The position numbers and the translations under genes are program-made. From positions 62,001-126,000 of the forward strand of contig NZ_JAGGLG010000007.1 in NCBI RefSeq assembly GCF_017874315.1: a DNA stretch of 64,000 nucleotides, in the 5' to 3' direction. Shown here piece after piece: positions 16,748 to 26,435 of this stretch. The stretch comes from Symbiobacterium terraclitae. Lineage in GTDB: Bacteria; Bacillota; Sulfobacillia; Symbiobacteriales; Symbiobacteriaceae. The notes below the pieces were generated by a model. It was not told the origin of the DNA. It ran no database searches and was given only the letters and a program-made list of their open reading frames with translations. Position 1 is the first letter of the stretch. Each line of letters starts with the position of its first letter.

Positions 16748-17926
16748 ATGCGTGAAGCGGTCATCGCAGCGGCGGTGCGCACCCCCATCGGCACCTTCGG
16801 CGGCGCGCTTTCCAGCCTGAAGTCCCACGACCTGGGCGCGGTGGTCATCGCCGAGGCCCTGAAGCGGGCCGGGCTCACCGGCGACCAGGTGGACGAGGTC
16901 ATCATCGGCCAGGTGCTCGAGGCGGGCGAGGGGCAGCACCCGGCCCGCATCGCCAGCCTGAAGGCCGGCGTGCCGTACACGGTGCCGGTCACCGGCGTGA
17001 ACAAGGTCTGCGGCTCCGGCCTCAAGGCGGTGGCGCTGGCCGCCCAGGCGGTCATGGTCGGCGACGCCGACGTGGTGGTGGCCGGCGGCCAGGAGTCGAT
17101 GTCCGGCGCCCCCTACCTGGTGCCCTCGGCCCGGTTCGGCTACCGGATGGGCCATGGCCAGCTGGTGGACTCAATGATCCTGGACGCCCTCACCTGCGCC
17201 ACGGAGCGGGTCCACATGGGCATCACCGCCGAGAACATCGCCGAGCAGTTCGGCATCAGCCGGCAGGAGCAGGACGAGTTCGCCGCCGCCTCCCAGCAGA
17301 AGGCCGAGGCGGCCATCAAGGCCGGCCGGTTCAAGGACGAGATCGTCCCGGTCACCGTCCGGGGGCGCAAGGGCGACACGGTGGTCGACACCGACGAGCA
17401 CCCGCGCTTCGGCACCACGGTGGAGGCGCTGGCCAAGCTGCGCCCGGCCTTCAAGGAGGGCGGCACGGTGACGGCCGGCAACGCCTCCGGCATCAACGAC
17501 GGCGCCGCGGCGGTGGTGGTGATGGGCGCCGAGCGGGCGGCCGCGCTGGGGATCAAGCCGCTGGCGGTCATCCGCAGCTACGCCTCCGCCGGCGTGGAGC
17601 CCCGGATCATGGGCACGGGCCCCATCCCGGCCAGCCGCAAGGCCCTGGCCCGGGCCGGGCTCACGATCGACCAGATCGACCTGATCGAGGCCAACGAGGC
17701 CTTCGCCGCCCAGGCGCTGGCCGTCGCCCGCGGGCTGGAGCTGGACATGAGCCGGGTCAACGTGAGCGGCGGCGCCATCGCCCTGGGCCATCCGGTAGGC
17801 GCCTCCGGCGCCCGCATCCTGGTCACGCTGCTCTACGAGATGCGGCGGCGGCAGAGCCGCTACGGCCTCGCCACCCTCTGCATCGGCGGCGGCCAGGGCA
17901 TCGCCATGGTGGTCGAGCGGGCCTGA
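16748..17926 (+). CDS. acetyl-CoA acetyltransferase (thiolase)
   Basis: A 392-aa degradative/biosynthetic-type thiolase with complete catalytic residues: Cys in [11 protein letters not shown] (about residue 88), His in [10 protein letters not shown] and Cys in LCIGGGQG. It would cleave a 3-oxoacyl-CoA to acetyl-CoA plus a shortened acyl-CoA, or run in reverse. It follows GGGAGGGAGAAACCC. Together with the SDR, the acyl-CoA ligase and the transporter it forms a beta-oxidation-like route for an imported carboxylic acid. Confidence 0.92.
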   Translation: MREAVIAAAVRTPIGTFGGALSSLKSHDLGAVVIAEALKRAGLTGDQVDEVIIGQVLEAGEGQHPARIASLKAGVPYTVPVTGVNKVCGSGLKAVALAAQAVMVGDADVVVAGGQESMSGAPYLVPSARFGYRMGHGQLVDSMILDALTCATERVHMGITAENIAEQFGISRQEQDEFAAASQQKAEAAIKAGRFKDEIVPVTVRGRKGDTVVDTDEHPRFGTTVEALAKLRPAFKEGGTVTAGNASGINDGAAAVVVMGAERAAALGIKPLAVIRSYASAGVEPRIMGTGPIPASRKALARAGLTIDQIDLIEANEAFAAQALAVARGLELDMSRVNVSGGAIALGHPVGASGARILVTLLYEMRRRQSRYGLATLCIGGGQGIAMVVERA

Positions 17927-17998
17927 GCCGCCCGCCTTCCGCAACAGGTCCAACACCCGCGCGAATCCACGCACATTCCGCATGAGGGGGAAGAAGAA

Positions 17999-19300
17999 GT
18001 GAGACGTTGGTTTGCTGCGCTCCTCGCCTGCACCCTGTCCCTCGCCCTGATCGCAGGCTGCTCCGCCCCGCCCGAGGCCGAGTCGCCGGGGCAGACCTCG
18101 AGCCAGTCCGGCCAGACCACGAGCCCGTCCCCGGGGCAGTCGTCCGGGCAGTCCACGGCCCAGCCTGAGGCGCCCAGGCGTGAGGCCCAGGGCGTCACCG
18201 ACACCACGGTCAAGGTGGGCGGCTTCGCTGCCCAGTCCGGCCCCGTGGCCCCCATCGGCATCTCGGTGCGCAAGGGCTTCGAGGCCTACATCAAGCACGT
18301 GAACGACCAGGGCGGCGTGCACGGCCGCACGATCGACATCGTGCAGATCGCTGACGACCAGTTCGACGGCGCCAAGGCGCTGACGGCCGCCAAGCAGCTG
18401 GTCGAGTCCGACAAGGTCTTCGCCCTGGCGCCGATCCTGGGCACCGCCGGCTACATGGCCAGCTACGACTACTTCGTGGAGAAGCGGATCCCCGTCATCT
18501 ACCCGATGACCGGCGTGGAGCAGACCGCCCACCCGCCCCAGGAGAACATCTTCGCCGTCCAGCCCAATAACTACGACGAGGCCAGGATCCTCACCCAGTA
18601 CCTGGTGGACGAGCTCGGCCTCAAGAAGATCGCCGTGCTCTGGCAGAACAGCGACATGGGTGAGCAGGGGCTCAAGGGCGTGAAGGACTACATCGGCGAG
18701 CTGGGCGCCGAGCTGGTCTACGACGCCCCGCACGACGCCAAGTCGGTCGACTTCACCACGCCGGTGCTCAACCTGAAGCAGAAGGGCGCCGAGGGCGTGG
18801 TGATCATGACCACGCTGGCCGAGACCATCGGCATCGTCAAGGAGATGCACAAGCAGGGCGTGGCCGCCGTGCCCATCACCTCCTACGTCAACGCCGACCC
18901 GGTGAACGTGCCGGCGCTGGCCGGCGAGGCGGCGGTCGGCCTCTACGCCGGCGGCTGGGTGCCGGTGGCCGACCCGGAGGACCCCAACATCAAGCAGTTC
19001 TTCGAGATCTACGCCAAGTACAACAACGGCGAGCTGCCTGACGCCTACGGCACCGCCGGCTTCATCGCCGCTGAGCTGCTGGTCAAGGGCCTCGAGGACG
19101 CCGGCCGCGACCTGACCTACGAGAGCTTCATCCAAGCGCTGGAGGGCCTGAAGGACTGGAGCGGCATCATGGCCCGCAACCTGACCTACGGCCCCGGCGA
19201 GCGGGCGGGCGTCAAGGCCTTCTACCTGAACAAGGTGGTGGAGCAGGACGGCAACATCGTCATGATCCAGGTGAACAAGGAGCCGTACAAGCTCCGGTAG
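17999..19300 (+). CDS. branched-chain-amino-acid-type ABC transporter substrate-binding lipoprotein
   Basis: Begins MRRWFAALLACTLSLALIAGC, a lipoprotein signal with the LIAGC lipobox, then a Ser/Gln/Pro-rich linker and a Peripla_BP_6 (LivJ-type) fold: VKVGGFAAQSGPVAPIG, GFEAYIKHVNDQGGV, then ILTQYLVDE and a C-terminal YKLR end. Anchored outside the membrane, it would deliver a ligand to the two permeases downstream. This solute-binding class takes amino acids but also aromatic or short-chain acids, and the neighbouring acyl-CoA ligase favours a carboxylic acid. GTG 17999 follows GAGGGGGAAGAAGAA. Confidence 0.88.
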   Translation: MRRWFAALLACTLSLALIAGCSAPPEAESPGQTSSQSGQTTSPSPGQSSGQSTAQPEAPRREAQGVTDTTVKVGGFAAQSGPVAPIGISVRKGFEAYIKHVNDQGGVHGRTIDIVQIADDQFDGAKALTAAKQLVESDKVFALAPILGTAGYMASYDYFVEKRIPVIYPMTGVEQTAHPPQENIFAVQPNNYDEARILTQYLVDELGLKKIAVLWQNSDMGEQGLKGVKDYIGELGAELVYDAPHDAKSVDFTTPVLNLKQKGAEGVVIMTTLAETIGIVKEMHKQGVAAVPITSYVNADPVNVPALAGEAAVGLYAGGWVPVADPEDPNIKQFFEIYAKYNNGELPDAYGTAGFIAAELLVKGLEDAGRDLTYESFIQALEGLKDWSGIMARNLTYGPGERAGVKAFYLNKVVEQDGNIVMIQVNKEPYKLR

Positions 19301-19330
19301 GCGCGGCCTCGCTGAAGCAACGCACGAAAC

Positions 19331-19392
19331 CGGGGGGAGCGGCGTGGCGGATCCCCCGCCGGCCGCGGGGCGCCACGGGTCTCCCCCCCTCT
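19331..19392 (+). promoter_or_regulatory. large intercistronic stem-loop between binding protein and permease genes
   Basis: An imperfect but long GC-rich inverted repeat (GGGGGAG...GTGGCG...CGCCAC...CTCCCCCC) fills the gap. No T-tract follows. In solute-binding-protein operons such hairpins commonly stabilise or partly terminate the upstream message, giving excess binding protein. Confidence 0.55.
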
Positions 19393-19418
19393 CCCCCCCA
19401 CCGTAGGAGGGCGATTGC

Positions 19419-20288
19419 GTGATTCTCGCCCAGCAGATCATCAGCGGCCTGGCCACGGGCTCCCTCTACGCCCTGGCCGCCCTGGGACTGGTGCTGATCT
19501 TCAAGACCTCCGACGTGGTCAACTTCGCCCAGGGCGAGATGGCCATGTTCGGCACGTTCATCATGTTCACCCTGCTGAAGGCCGGCGGCCTCCCGTACTG
19601 GGGCGCCTTCGTGCTGGCGCTGGCCTTCGCCTTCCTGATGGGCGCGGCCATCGAGCGCGCTGTGCTCCGGCCGCTGGCCCAGGCGCCCCTGATCAGCGTG
19701 CTGATCGCCACGCTGGGCCTGATGCAGATCATCAACGGCGTGGCCGGCTGGATCTGGGGCTACCAGGCCAAGCCCTTCCCGACCGCAGTGAGCGGCAGCC
19801 CCATCAGCCTGGGGAGCCTCATCATCACCCTGCCCGACCTGGTCAACCTCGTCGTCAGCCTCGCCGTGATGGCCGGCTTCTTCGTGCTCTTCAAGTTCAC
19901 CAAGCTGGGCATCGCCATGCGGGCGGTGGCGGAGAACCGGGTGGCGGCCCGGCTGATGGGCATCGCCACCGACCGCATCCTCTCGCTCACCTGGGGCCTG
20001 GGCGGCATCCTGGCCGCGACCGCCGGCATCCTCATCGCCCCGGTCACCAACCTGGACATCAACATGATGGCCGACATGCAGATCAAGGCCTTCACCGCCG
20101 CGGTGCTGGGCGGCTTCACCTCGCTCCCCGGGGCGGTGGTGGGCGGCCTCACGCTCGGCGTGCTGGAGAACATCGTCGGCCAGTTCGTCCCGCAGCTGAA
20201 GACCCCGTTTGCGTTTGCCCTCATCGTGCTGGTGCTGGTGGTGAGGCCCGCCGGCCTGATGGGGACCGTCCAGCGAAAGAAGGTGTAG
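19419..20288 (+). CDS. livH: LivH-type ABC transporter permease
   Basis: A 289-aa polytopic membrane protein typical of LivH. It has GLATGSLYALAALGLVLIFKTSD at the N-terminus (shown here only as the family start), NFAQGEMAMFG, the EAA-like region AVAENRVAARLMGI and a TAAVLGGFTSLPGA segment. About eight membrane spans. It pairs with LivM to form the translocation pore. GTG 19419 is preceded by GGAGGG, and it is followed after 3 bp by livM. Confidence 0.9.
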   Translation: MILAQQIISGLATGSLYALAALGLVLIFKTSDVVNFAQGEMAMFGTFIMFTLLKAGGLPYWGAFVLALAFAFLMGAAIERAVLRPLAQAPLISVLIATLGLMQIINGVAGWIWGYQAKPFPTAVSGSPISLGSLIITLPDLVNLVVSLAVMAGFFVLFKFTKLGIAMRAVAENRVAARLMGIATDRILSLTWGLGGILAATAGILIAPVTNLDINMMADMQIKAFTAAVLGGFTSLPGAVVGGLTLGVLENIVGQFVPQLKTPFAFALIVLVLVVRPAGLMGTVQRKKV

Positions 20289-20291
20289 CAC

Positions 20292-21320
20292 ATGGCAAGG
20301 AAGCTGGCTCTGCTCCTCGGGATCGCGGCGCTGCTGGTGCTACCCTACGCCCTGCCGGCCGAGTGGTCGTGGCTGGTGCTCCTGATCAACCGGGCCCTGA
20401 TCCTGGGGATCGTGGCCATCGGCCTCAACCTGCTCACGGGGTTCGCCGGGCAGATCTCCATCGGCCATGCGGCGTTCATCGCCATCGGCGCCTTCAGCAG
20501 CTACGGGCTGACCGCCAAGCTCGGCATCCCCTTCTGGGGCGCCCTGCCGCTGGCGGGGCTGATCACCGCCGCGCTGGGCTACGCCCTCGGCTTCCCGGCG
20601 CTCCGGCTGCAGGGCCACTACCTGGCCATCGCCACGCTGGGCTTCGGCGTGGCGGTGCCCCAGATTCTCAACATCTGGAAGTGGCTCTCCGGCGGGTGGA
20701 CCGGCGTGAAGCCCGCAGCCCCCTACCTCTACGGCCTCTGGTTCAAGGAGGACCGGCCCTACTACTACCTGATCCTCATCGCCCTGGCGATCCTCACCTG
20801 GGCGGCCCTGAACATCGCCAAGCGGCGCACGGGGCGGGCCTTCATCGCCCTCCGGGACAGCAGCGTCGCGGCGCAGGCGATGGGCATCAGCCTGGCGCGA
20901 TACAAGACGATGGCCTTCGCCCTGTCGGCCTTCTACGCCGGCATCGGCGGCAGCCTCTGGGCCCACATGATGAACTACATCGCCCCGCACGACTTCAACC
21001 TGGCCATGTCGATGGAGCTCTTCACCATCATCGTGCTGGGCGGCCTGGCCTCGGTGCCCGGATCCATCGTCGGCGCCCTCTTCATGAGCCTGCTGCCCAA
21101 GGTGGTGGAGAAGATCTCCCTGGCGCTGCAGCGCCCGGGGGCCTTTGACCACTCCCCGTTCCTGATGAACGTCTTCAAGAACCTGAACCAGGTGCTGACG
21201 GGCGTCATCCTGGTCCTCGTCGTGCTCTACCTGCCCAGGGGCCTCGTGGAGCTCTGGTACAGGCTGCAGCACTGGTGGGCCGGACGTCAGCGCCCCGCCG
21301 CAGCCAGGGGGGTGAAGTAG
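20292..21320 (+). CDS. livM: LivM-type ABC transporter permease
   Basis: A 342-aa polytopic protein with the LivM hallmarks GLNLLTGFAGQISIGHAAF and a later cytoplasmic coupling loop ALRDSSVAAQAMGIS. LGGLASVPGSIVGA lies near the C-terminus. It forms the second half of the membrane channel. It lies 3 bp after livH and abuts livG directly. Confidence 0.9.
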   Translation: MARKLALLLGIAALLVLPYALPAEWSWLVLLINRALILGIVAIGLNLLTGFAGQISIGHAAFIAIGAFSSYGLTAKLGIPFWGALPLAGLITAALGYALGFPALRLQGHYLAIATLGFGVAVPQILNIWKWLSGGWTGVKPAAPYLYGLWFKEDRPYYYLILIALAILTWAALNIAKRRTGRAFIALRDSSVAAQAMGISLARYKTMAFALSAFYAGIGGSLWAHMMNYIAPHDFNLAMSMELFTIIVLGGLASVPGSIVGALFMSLLPKVVEKISLALQRPGAFDHSPFLMNVFKNLNQVLTGVILVLVVLYLPRGLVELWYRLQHWWAGRQRPAAARGVK

Positions 21321-22089
21321 GTGGCCATCCTGGAGCTGAAGCAGGTGACGATGCGCTTCGGCGGCATCGTCGCCGTGGACGGGCTGGACCTCGCGGTGGA
21401 GGAGGGCGCCATCCACGGCCTCATCGGACCCAACGGCGCCGGCAAGTCCACCGTCTTCAACCTGATCAGCCGCTTCTACGAGCCGACGGCCGGCAGCCTC
21501 TCGTTCCAGGGCAAGGACCTGCTTTGCATGGCCCCCCACGACGTGATCCACCACGGCATCGCCCGCACCTTCCAGAACGTGGAGCTCTTCCGCGGCCTCA
21601 CGGTGCTGGGCAACCTCCTGGTCGGCCAGCACAGCCGCTTCCGCTACGGCCTGGTGGCCTCGGCCCTGGGGAGCCTGCTGCCCTCCGTCCGCCGGCAGGA
21701 GCAGGAGGCCGAGGCGCGGGCGCTGGAGGTGCTGGAGTTCCTGGGCATCGCCACATACAAGGACGCCTACCCGCACTCGCTGCCCTACGGCATCCAGAAG
21801 CGGGTGGAGTTCGGCCGGGCGCTGGTCGCGCAGCCGAAGCTGATCCTACTGGACGAGCCCGCCGCGGGCATGAACCCGCAAGAGACGCAGGAGCTGGCCG
21901 AGCTGATCCGGCAGGTGCGCGACCGCTACCGGGCCACCGTGCTGCTGGTGGAGCACGACATGAGCCTGGTGATGCGGATCTGCGAGCGGATCACGGTGAT
22001 GGACTTCGGCCGGAAGATCGCCGAGGGCACGCCGGCCGAGGTGCAGTCCAACCCGGCGGTCATCAGGGCCTACCTGGGCGAGGAGGAGG

Positions 22090-22106
<17 letters not shown>
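21321..22106 (+). CDS. livG: LivG-type ABC transporter ATPase
   Basis: A 261-aa nucleotide-binding subunit. It has Walker A GPNGAGKST, the LivG-type GIARTFQNVELF Q-loop, a signature region LPYGIQKRVEFGRALV (LSGGQ replaced by LPYGIQ, usual for LivG), Walker B LILLDEPAAGMNP and switch His in LLVEHDM. GTG 21321 directly abuts the livM stop. It overlaps the next ATPase gene. Confidence 0.92.
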
Positions 22107-22803
<697 letters not shown>

Positions 22804-22851
22804 GGCCCGACCACGTCGCAATCCCGTGCCACCCGAAGGAGGCAATCTCTC

Positions 22852-24357
22852 ATGATCAATGCAGTCGGCGACTGGCTGGGGCGCCGGGCCCTCCACACCC
22901 CCTTCCGCGAGGGTCTCGTGGTGATGCCGGGCGCGCAGCGGGCCGGCCTGGGCAACCCGGGCGGCCAGCCGCTGCGTCTCACGTACGATCAGTGGAACCG
23001 CATGGCCAACCAGCTGGCCCACTTCCTCCACCAGCGGGGCGTGCGCAGGGGCGACCGGGTGGCCGTGCTCGCGCAGAACTCGCTGGAGATGCTGAACCTG
23101 CTCTTCGCCTGCGGCAAGCTGGGCGCCATCTTCGTGCCCTACAACTGGCGGCTCACGGTGGCCGAGCTGCGGCCGCTGGTGGCCGACACCGACCCGAAGC
23201 TCTTCTTCTACGGCCCCCACTTCCGGCAGGCCGCGGCCGAGCTGCAGCCGCCGGGGCCGGTGGCGCTGGAGGAGATCGATCTGAGCGGGTATCCGGAGTT
23301 CGCCCCGCCCGCTGAGGAGGTGCAGCTGGAGGATCCCTGGATGATCCTCTACACCGGGGGCACCACCGGCCGCTCCAAGGGCGCGGTGCTCAGCCACCGG
23401 GCGGTGCTCTGGAACGCCTGGAACACCATCTCCGGCTGGACGATGTCGCCGGACGACCGGGTGCCGATCCTCACGCCGTTCTTCCACACGGGCGGCCTGA
23501 ACGTCTTCACCACGCCGCTGGTGGAGCTGGGGGCCTGCTCGATCCTGATGGGCCCCTTCGACCCGGGAGAGCTGCTCGACGCCGTGACCAACGAGCGGCT
23601 GACGGTCATCTTCATGGTGCCGACGATGTTCAAGATGGTGATGGACCACCCCCGCTTCGCCGAGACGGACTTCAGCCGGGTGCGCTTCCTGATCTCGGGC
23701 GGCGCCGCCTGCCCGGAGCCGGTGCAGCTGGCCTACCGGGCGAAGGGCTGCCTGTTCAAGATCGGCTACGGCCTCACCGAGGCGGGGCCCAACACCTTCG
23801 GCATGCCGGACCACCGGTCGTGGGAGAAGCCGGGCTCGGTGGGCTTCCCCCTCCCCCACGTGCAACTGCGCATCGTGGCGGAGGGCGGGCAGGAGTGCGG
23901 CCCCAACGAGGTGGGCGAGCTGCTGATCCGGGGCGGCCACGTCTTCTCGGGCTACTGGCGGAACCCGGCGGCAACGGCGGAGGCGGTCCAGGACGGCTGG
24001 CTCCACACCGGCGACCTGGCCCGGCGTGACGCCGAGGGCTTCTACTACATCGTGGGCCGGAAGAAGGAGATGTTCATCTCGGGCGGGGAGAACGTCTTCC
24101 CGCTGGAGGTGGAGGACGCCATCTACCAGCACCCCGCCGTGGCCGAGTGCGCCGTGGTCGGCATCCCGGACCCGAAGTGGGGCGAGGTGGGCAAGGCCTT
24201 CGTGGTGCTGAAGCCGGGGGCAAGCCTGACGGCGGAGGAGCTGATCGAGCACTGCCGGGGGCTGCTGGCGAAGTACAAGATCCCGAAGCAGGTGGAGTTC
24301 CGGACGGAACTGCCGAAGAGCGCAGCGGGGAAGATATTGAAGCGGGAACTGAAGTAG
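22852..24357 (+). CDS. AMP-forming acyl-CoA synthetase (fatty/aromatic acid-CoA ligase)
   Basis: A 501-aa adenylate-forming enzyme, ANL superfamily. P-loop-like motif ILYTGGTTGRSKGAV lies near residue 165, then GYGLTEAGP near 305, GDLARRDAEGF near 385 and the catalytic C-terminal Lys in KSAAGKILKREL. It activates a carboxylic acid to acyl-CoA with ATP. The position right after the importer suggests that the imported acid is its substrate, which then enters the SDR/thiolase steps. AAGGAGG precedes ATG 22852. Its last ~45 codons and terminator recur, diverged and broken, at 28598-28784. Confidence 0.9.
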   Translation: MINAVGDWLGRRALHTPFREGLVVMPGAQRAGLGNPGGQPLRLTYDQWNRMANQLAHFLHQRGVRRGDRVAVLAQNSLEMLNLLFACGKLGAIFVPYNWRLTVAELRPLVADTDPKLFFYGPHFRQAAAELQPPGPVALEEIDLSGYPEFAPPAEEVQLEDPWMILYTGGTTGRSKGAVLSHRAVLWNAWNTISGWTMSPDDRVPILTPFFHTGGLNVFTTPLVELGACSILMGPFDPGELLDAVTNERLTVIFMVPTMFKMVMDHPRFAETDFSRVRFLISGGAACPEPVQLAYRAKGCLFKIGYGLTEAGPNTFGMPDHRSWEKPGSVGFPLPHVQLRIVAEGGQECGPNEVGELLIRGGHVFSGYWRNPAATAEAVQDGWLHTGDLARRDAEGFYYIVGRKKEMFISGGENVFPLEVEDAIYQHPAVAECAVVGIPDPKWGEVGKAFVVLKPGASLTAEELIEHCRGLLAKYKIPKQVEFRTELPKSAAGKILKRELK

Positions 24358-24367
24358 GGTATGGGGA

Positions 24368-24400
24368 AGCGGGACCTCCGGTGGGGAGGTCCCGCTTGCG
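24368..24400 (+). terminator. rho-independent terminator of the acyl-utilisation operon
   Basis: Stem AGCGGGACCTCC / GGAGGTCCCGCT, 11 bp after the ligase stop, followed by TGCGG. An almost identical copy occurs at 28752-28784. Confidence 0.8.
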
Positions 24401-24548
24401 GCTCAACATCGTAATGCCGTGCCTTACGTGCACTGACCCACGGGCGCACACTTGGTTCTGATTCTTAGATTGAACCCGACTTCTTGCGCCCGAAGGGCTT
24501 TCGGATCGCATTCAGTACTTCCTGTCCAAGTGGTACGTTGCCGCAAGG

Positions 24549-25859
24549 TCATGCATTCATCACAATCACATACTCCTCTGGATATGCGTTCGCGGTACCA
24601 CCCTGATGAGACGTAAACCGGCCGCTCACAGGGTCACGTCTTTGCGGAATGCTCTTGAGTGGGATGCGCCGCCTTATTACCTGAGTCAGACGAAGGCCTT
24701 GCTTCTCCCCCATCTCAGCAAGAGCTTCAGCATTACGAACAAGTACACCACGCAAGACGGTGTTGCCGATAACAAGTACTAGAACTCCTCCAGGCTTCAG
24801 CACTCTTCTGGCCTTGCGTACGAACAACCACATATCTTGATAGTACTTTGTCACGGCGCGCACCAGATGCGGCTCGGCTGGGGATTCCCGCAGATCATCA
24901 ACAATACTCGCGGCCAGGTTGGACCCCAGTTCCCGCGTCGGATGTTGACTCGGATGAAGCCCATGAACTGCGCCCATGAATGAAGGACGAATATCTTGGT
25001 GGTTCGCAGCATATCCAAGCCATAGCAGTGAAAGTTGATGCAGCTCAGCGTAGTCGTAGGAAGTAACGTAGGGGGGTGAGGTTATCACGCAATCAACCGA
25101 TGAAGCAGGCAACCGCATCAGCCGGATGTCGCGGCAGAGGGTCTTGATCGGCGGTCGACGCATAGCGGACGTGGGGCCCCAGTACTCAAAGAGTTCTTCG
25201 TTCCTCTCTGCCATAATCCGTAGCTGACGCGACATCGCCTTGAAGGGATCCTCCGGGTTCCGTCTTCGCTTGTCTGACCTAACGGGTTTTGTACTTCCCG
25301 GATACCATAACGAACAGCATTTCAGGATATTGGAGAAACCACACATGAGCAAGCGCCGTACATCACCGTTGCGTTCTGCCTGAATCGCAGCCAAGAGGGC
25401 TTCTAACTTCTCTCTCTGTGATGGAGGAAACCAAAAATCAATCCTTTCCGACGCCCTTGGTTCGAAGGGTGCCTTCGCGGTCCCCTTCATCCTTTCTGCT
25501 CTCTCAAACATGCAGTCCACCCGATGCGACAGTAGCACTGGATCTATCGGAGTGACTTTGGCATCGGTAATGAGTTTGGCAAGAGGATTAACGTCAATAC
25601 CTATGACAGCGTGCCCCTTCAAGGCTGCCTCAACGATTGTAGTGCCAGAGCCCATGAAGGGGTCCATGATCACTGCCCCAGGGGGTGTATAATGCTGCAG
25701 CACTTTCCTGACTAGCTGGGGAACAAATCTCATCGGATAGCTATGATAAGCATGAGTTCCCTCACTCGTCTCCTTGGCACTCAGACTGGAGAATGACCAG
25801 TCAGGATCACAGGTCAACGAGGAGAAGTCGTAGGAGTGTTGCGACCTGAGATCTGTCAA
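24549..25859 (-). CDS. site-specific DNA methyltransferase (amino-MTase, alpha motif order)
   Basis: A 436-aa SAM-dependent DNA amino-methyltransferase. HSYPMRFVP is followed by SAM-binding motif I DPFMGSGTT at residues 66-74. A ~185-residue segment that could hold the target-recognition part comes next, then catalytic motif IV TSPPY at 260-264, and KPGGVLVLVIGN near 355. Motif I before motif IV with a long insert is the alpha order. SPPY is frequent in N4-cytosine enzymes, but N6-adenine cannot be excluded. TTG 25859 lies 8 nt after AGAGGGGG. It is the last gene of a four-gene minus-strand operon, and its base composition is clearly less GC-rich than its neighbours. No separate restriction endonuclease is visible. 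Confidence 0.85.
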   Translation of the reverse strand: MTDLRSQHSYDFSSLTCDPDWSFSSLSAKETSEGTHAYHSYPMRFVPQLVRKVLQHYTPPGAVIMDPFMGSGTTIVEAALKGHAVIGIDVNPLAKLITDAKVTPIDPVLLSHRVDCMFERAERMKGTAKAPFEPRASERIDFWFPPSQREKLEALLAAIQAERNGDVRRLLMCGFSNILKCCSLWYPGSTKPVRSDKRRRNPEDPFKAMSRQLRIMAERNEELFEYWGPTSAMRRPPIKTLCRDIRLMRLPASSVDCVITSPPYVTSYDYAELHQLSLLWLGYAANHQDIRPSFMGAVHGLHPSQHPTRELGSNLAASIVDDLRESPAEPHLVRAVTKYYQDMWLFVRKARRVLKPGGVLVLVIGNTVLRGVLVRNAEALAEMGEKQGLRLTQVIRRRIPLKSIPQRRDPVSGRFTSHQGGTANAYPEEYVIVMNA

Positions 25860-25880
25860 CTACGGCGCCCCCTCTGCGCA

Positions 25881-26435
25881 CTAGAGGATCTTGCCGTTCA
25901 AGATATCCTTAATTAGCTTGATCCCCATCTCTATGGTCTGGCGAGCATAGCCCTCCAATTGCTCAACGGCCTCCGGGGCGGCCGGATGTCCTCCTACATT
26001 GCGATCTGACTTGACGGTAGACATTCTATCATACGTCGATTTGTCTATGATGTTCTTCTTTTTTAATGTCTCCAATATGTCGTTCCACGTCAACTTCTGT
26101 TTACCCTTGACAGTCATGCCAGGTATCCTTCGAGATCGGAACCTTTGTCGAGTTACCGCCTCGAGGGTCCGTCCCACGAGGAAGACAGCCGTGCGAACTT
26201 GACCCAAGTACAGCACCTCGAAGGCTTGTTCCAGTTCATCCCTATACGTTCCAGTTCCCTGTAACATCTCATCGATCTCTTCATCAGTAAAAACCGGCTT
26301 CATGCTAAGGACCTTGGCCGCTACATGGTCTCGAAACTTACTCTTGTGATTCGTATCGTCGGTCCCGTCAGGCGCCTTCTCCATCCCGAGAAAAGGAAGG
26401 ATTGGGGGCTTTGCCTTCAGAGGTTGCTCCTTCAC
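25881..26435 (-). CDS. HEPN-type (DUF4145-like) protein, possible RNase effector
   Basis: A 184-aa, mostly helical protein. The second half contains a pattern seen in HEPN/DUF4145 proteins: a helix with AVFLVGRTLEAVTRQ, a linker with TWNDILETLKKKNIID, then SDRNVGGHP at 143-151. This fits the HEPN R-x4-6-H ribonuclease motif (R145, N146, H150). HEPN proteins often act as abortive toxins in defence and toxin-antitoxin loci. GTG 26435 shares its first base with the stop of the ATPase gene, behind GAGGTGG. The 21-bp gap to the methyltransferase supports one transcript. Fold assignment is by eye and moderately secure; function is inferred. Confidence 0.6.
   Translation of the reverse strand: MKEQPLKAKPPILPFLGMEKAPDGTDDTNHKSKFRDHVAAKVLSMKPVFTDEEIDEMLQGTGTYRDELEQAFEVLYLGQVRTAVFLVGRTLEAVTRQRFRSRRIPGMTVKGKQKLTWNDILETLKKKNIIDKSTYDRMSTVKSDRNVGGHPAAPEAVEQLEGYARQTIEMGIKLIKDILNGKIL

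Noticed and set aside
25881-26435. Restriction endonuclease role for the 184-aa gene beside the methyltransferase
   Set aside because: No PD-(D/E)xK, HNH or GIY-YIG motif; helical content and R-x4-H favour HEPN.
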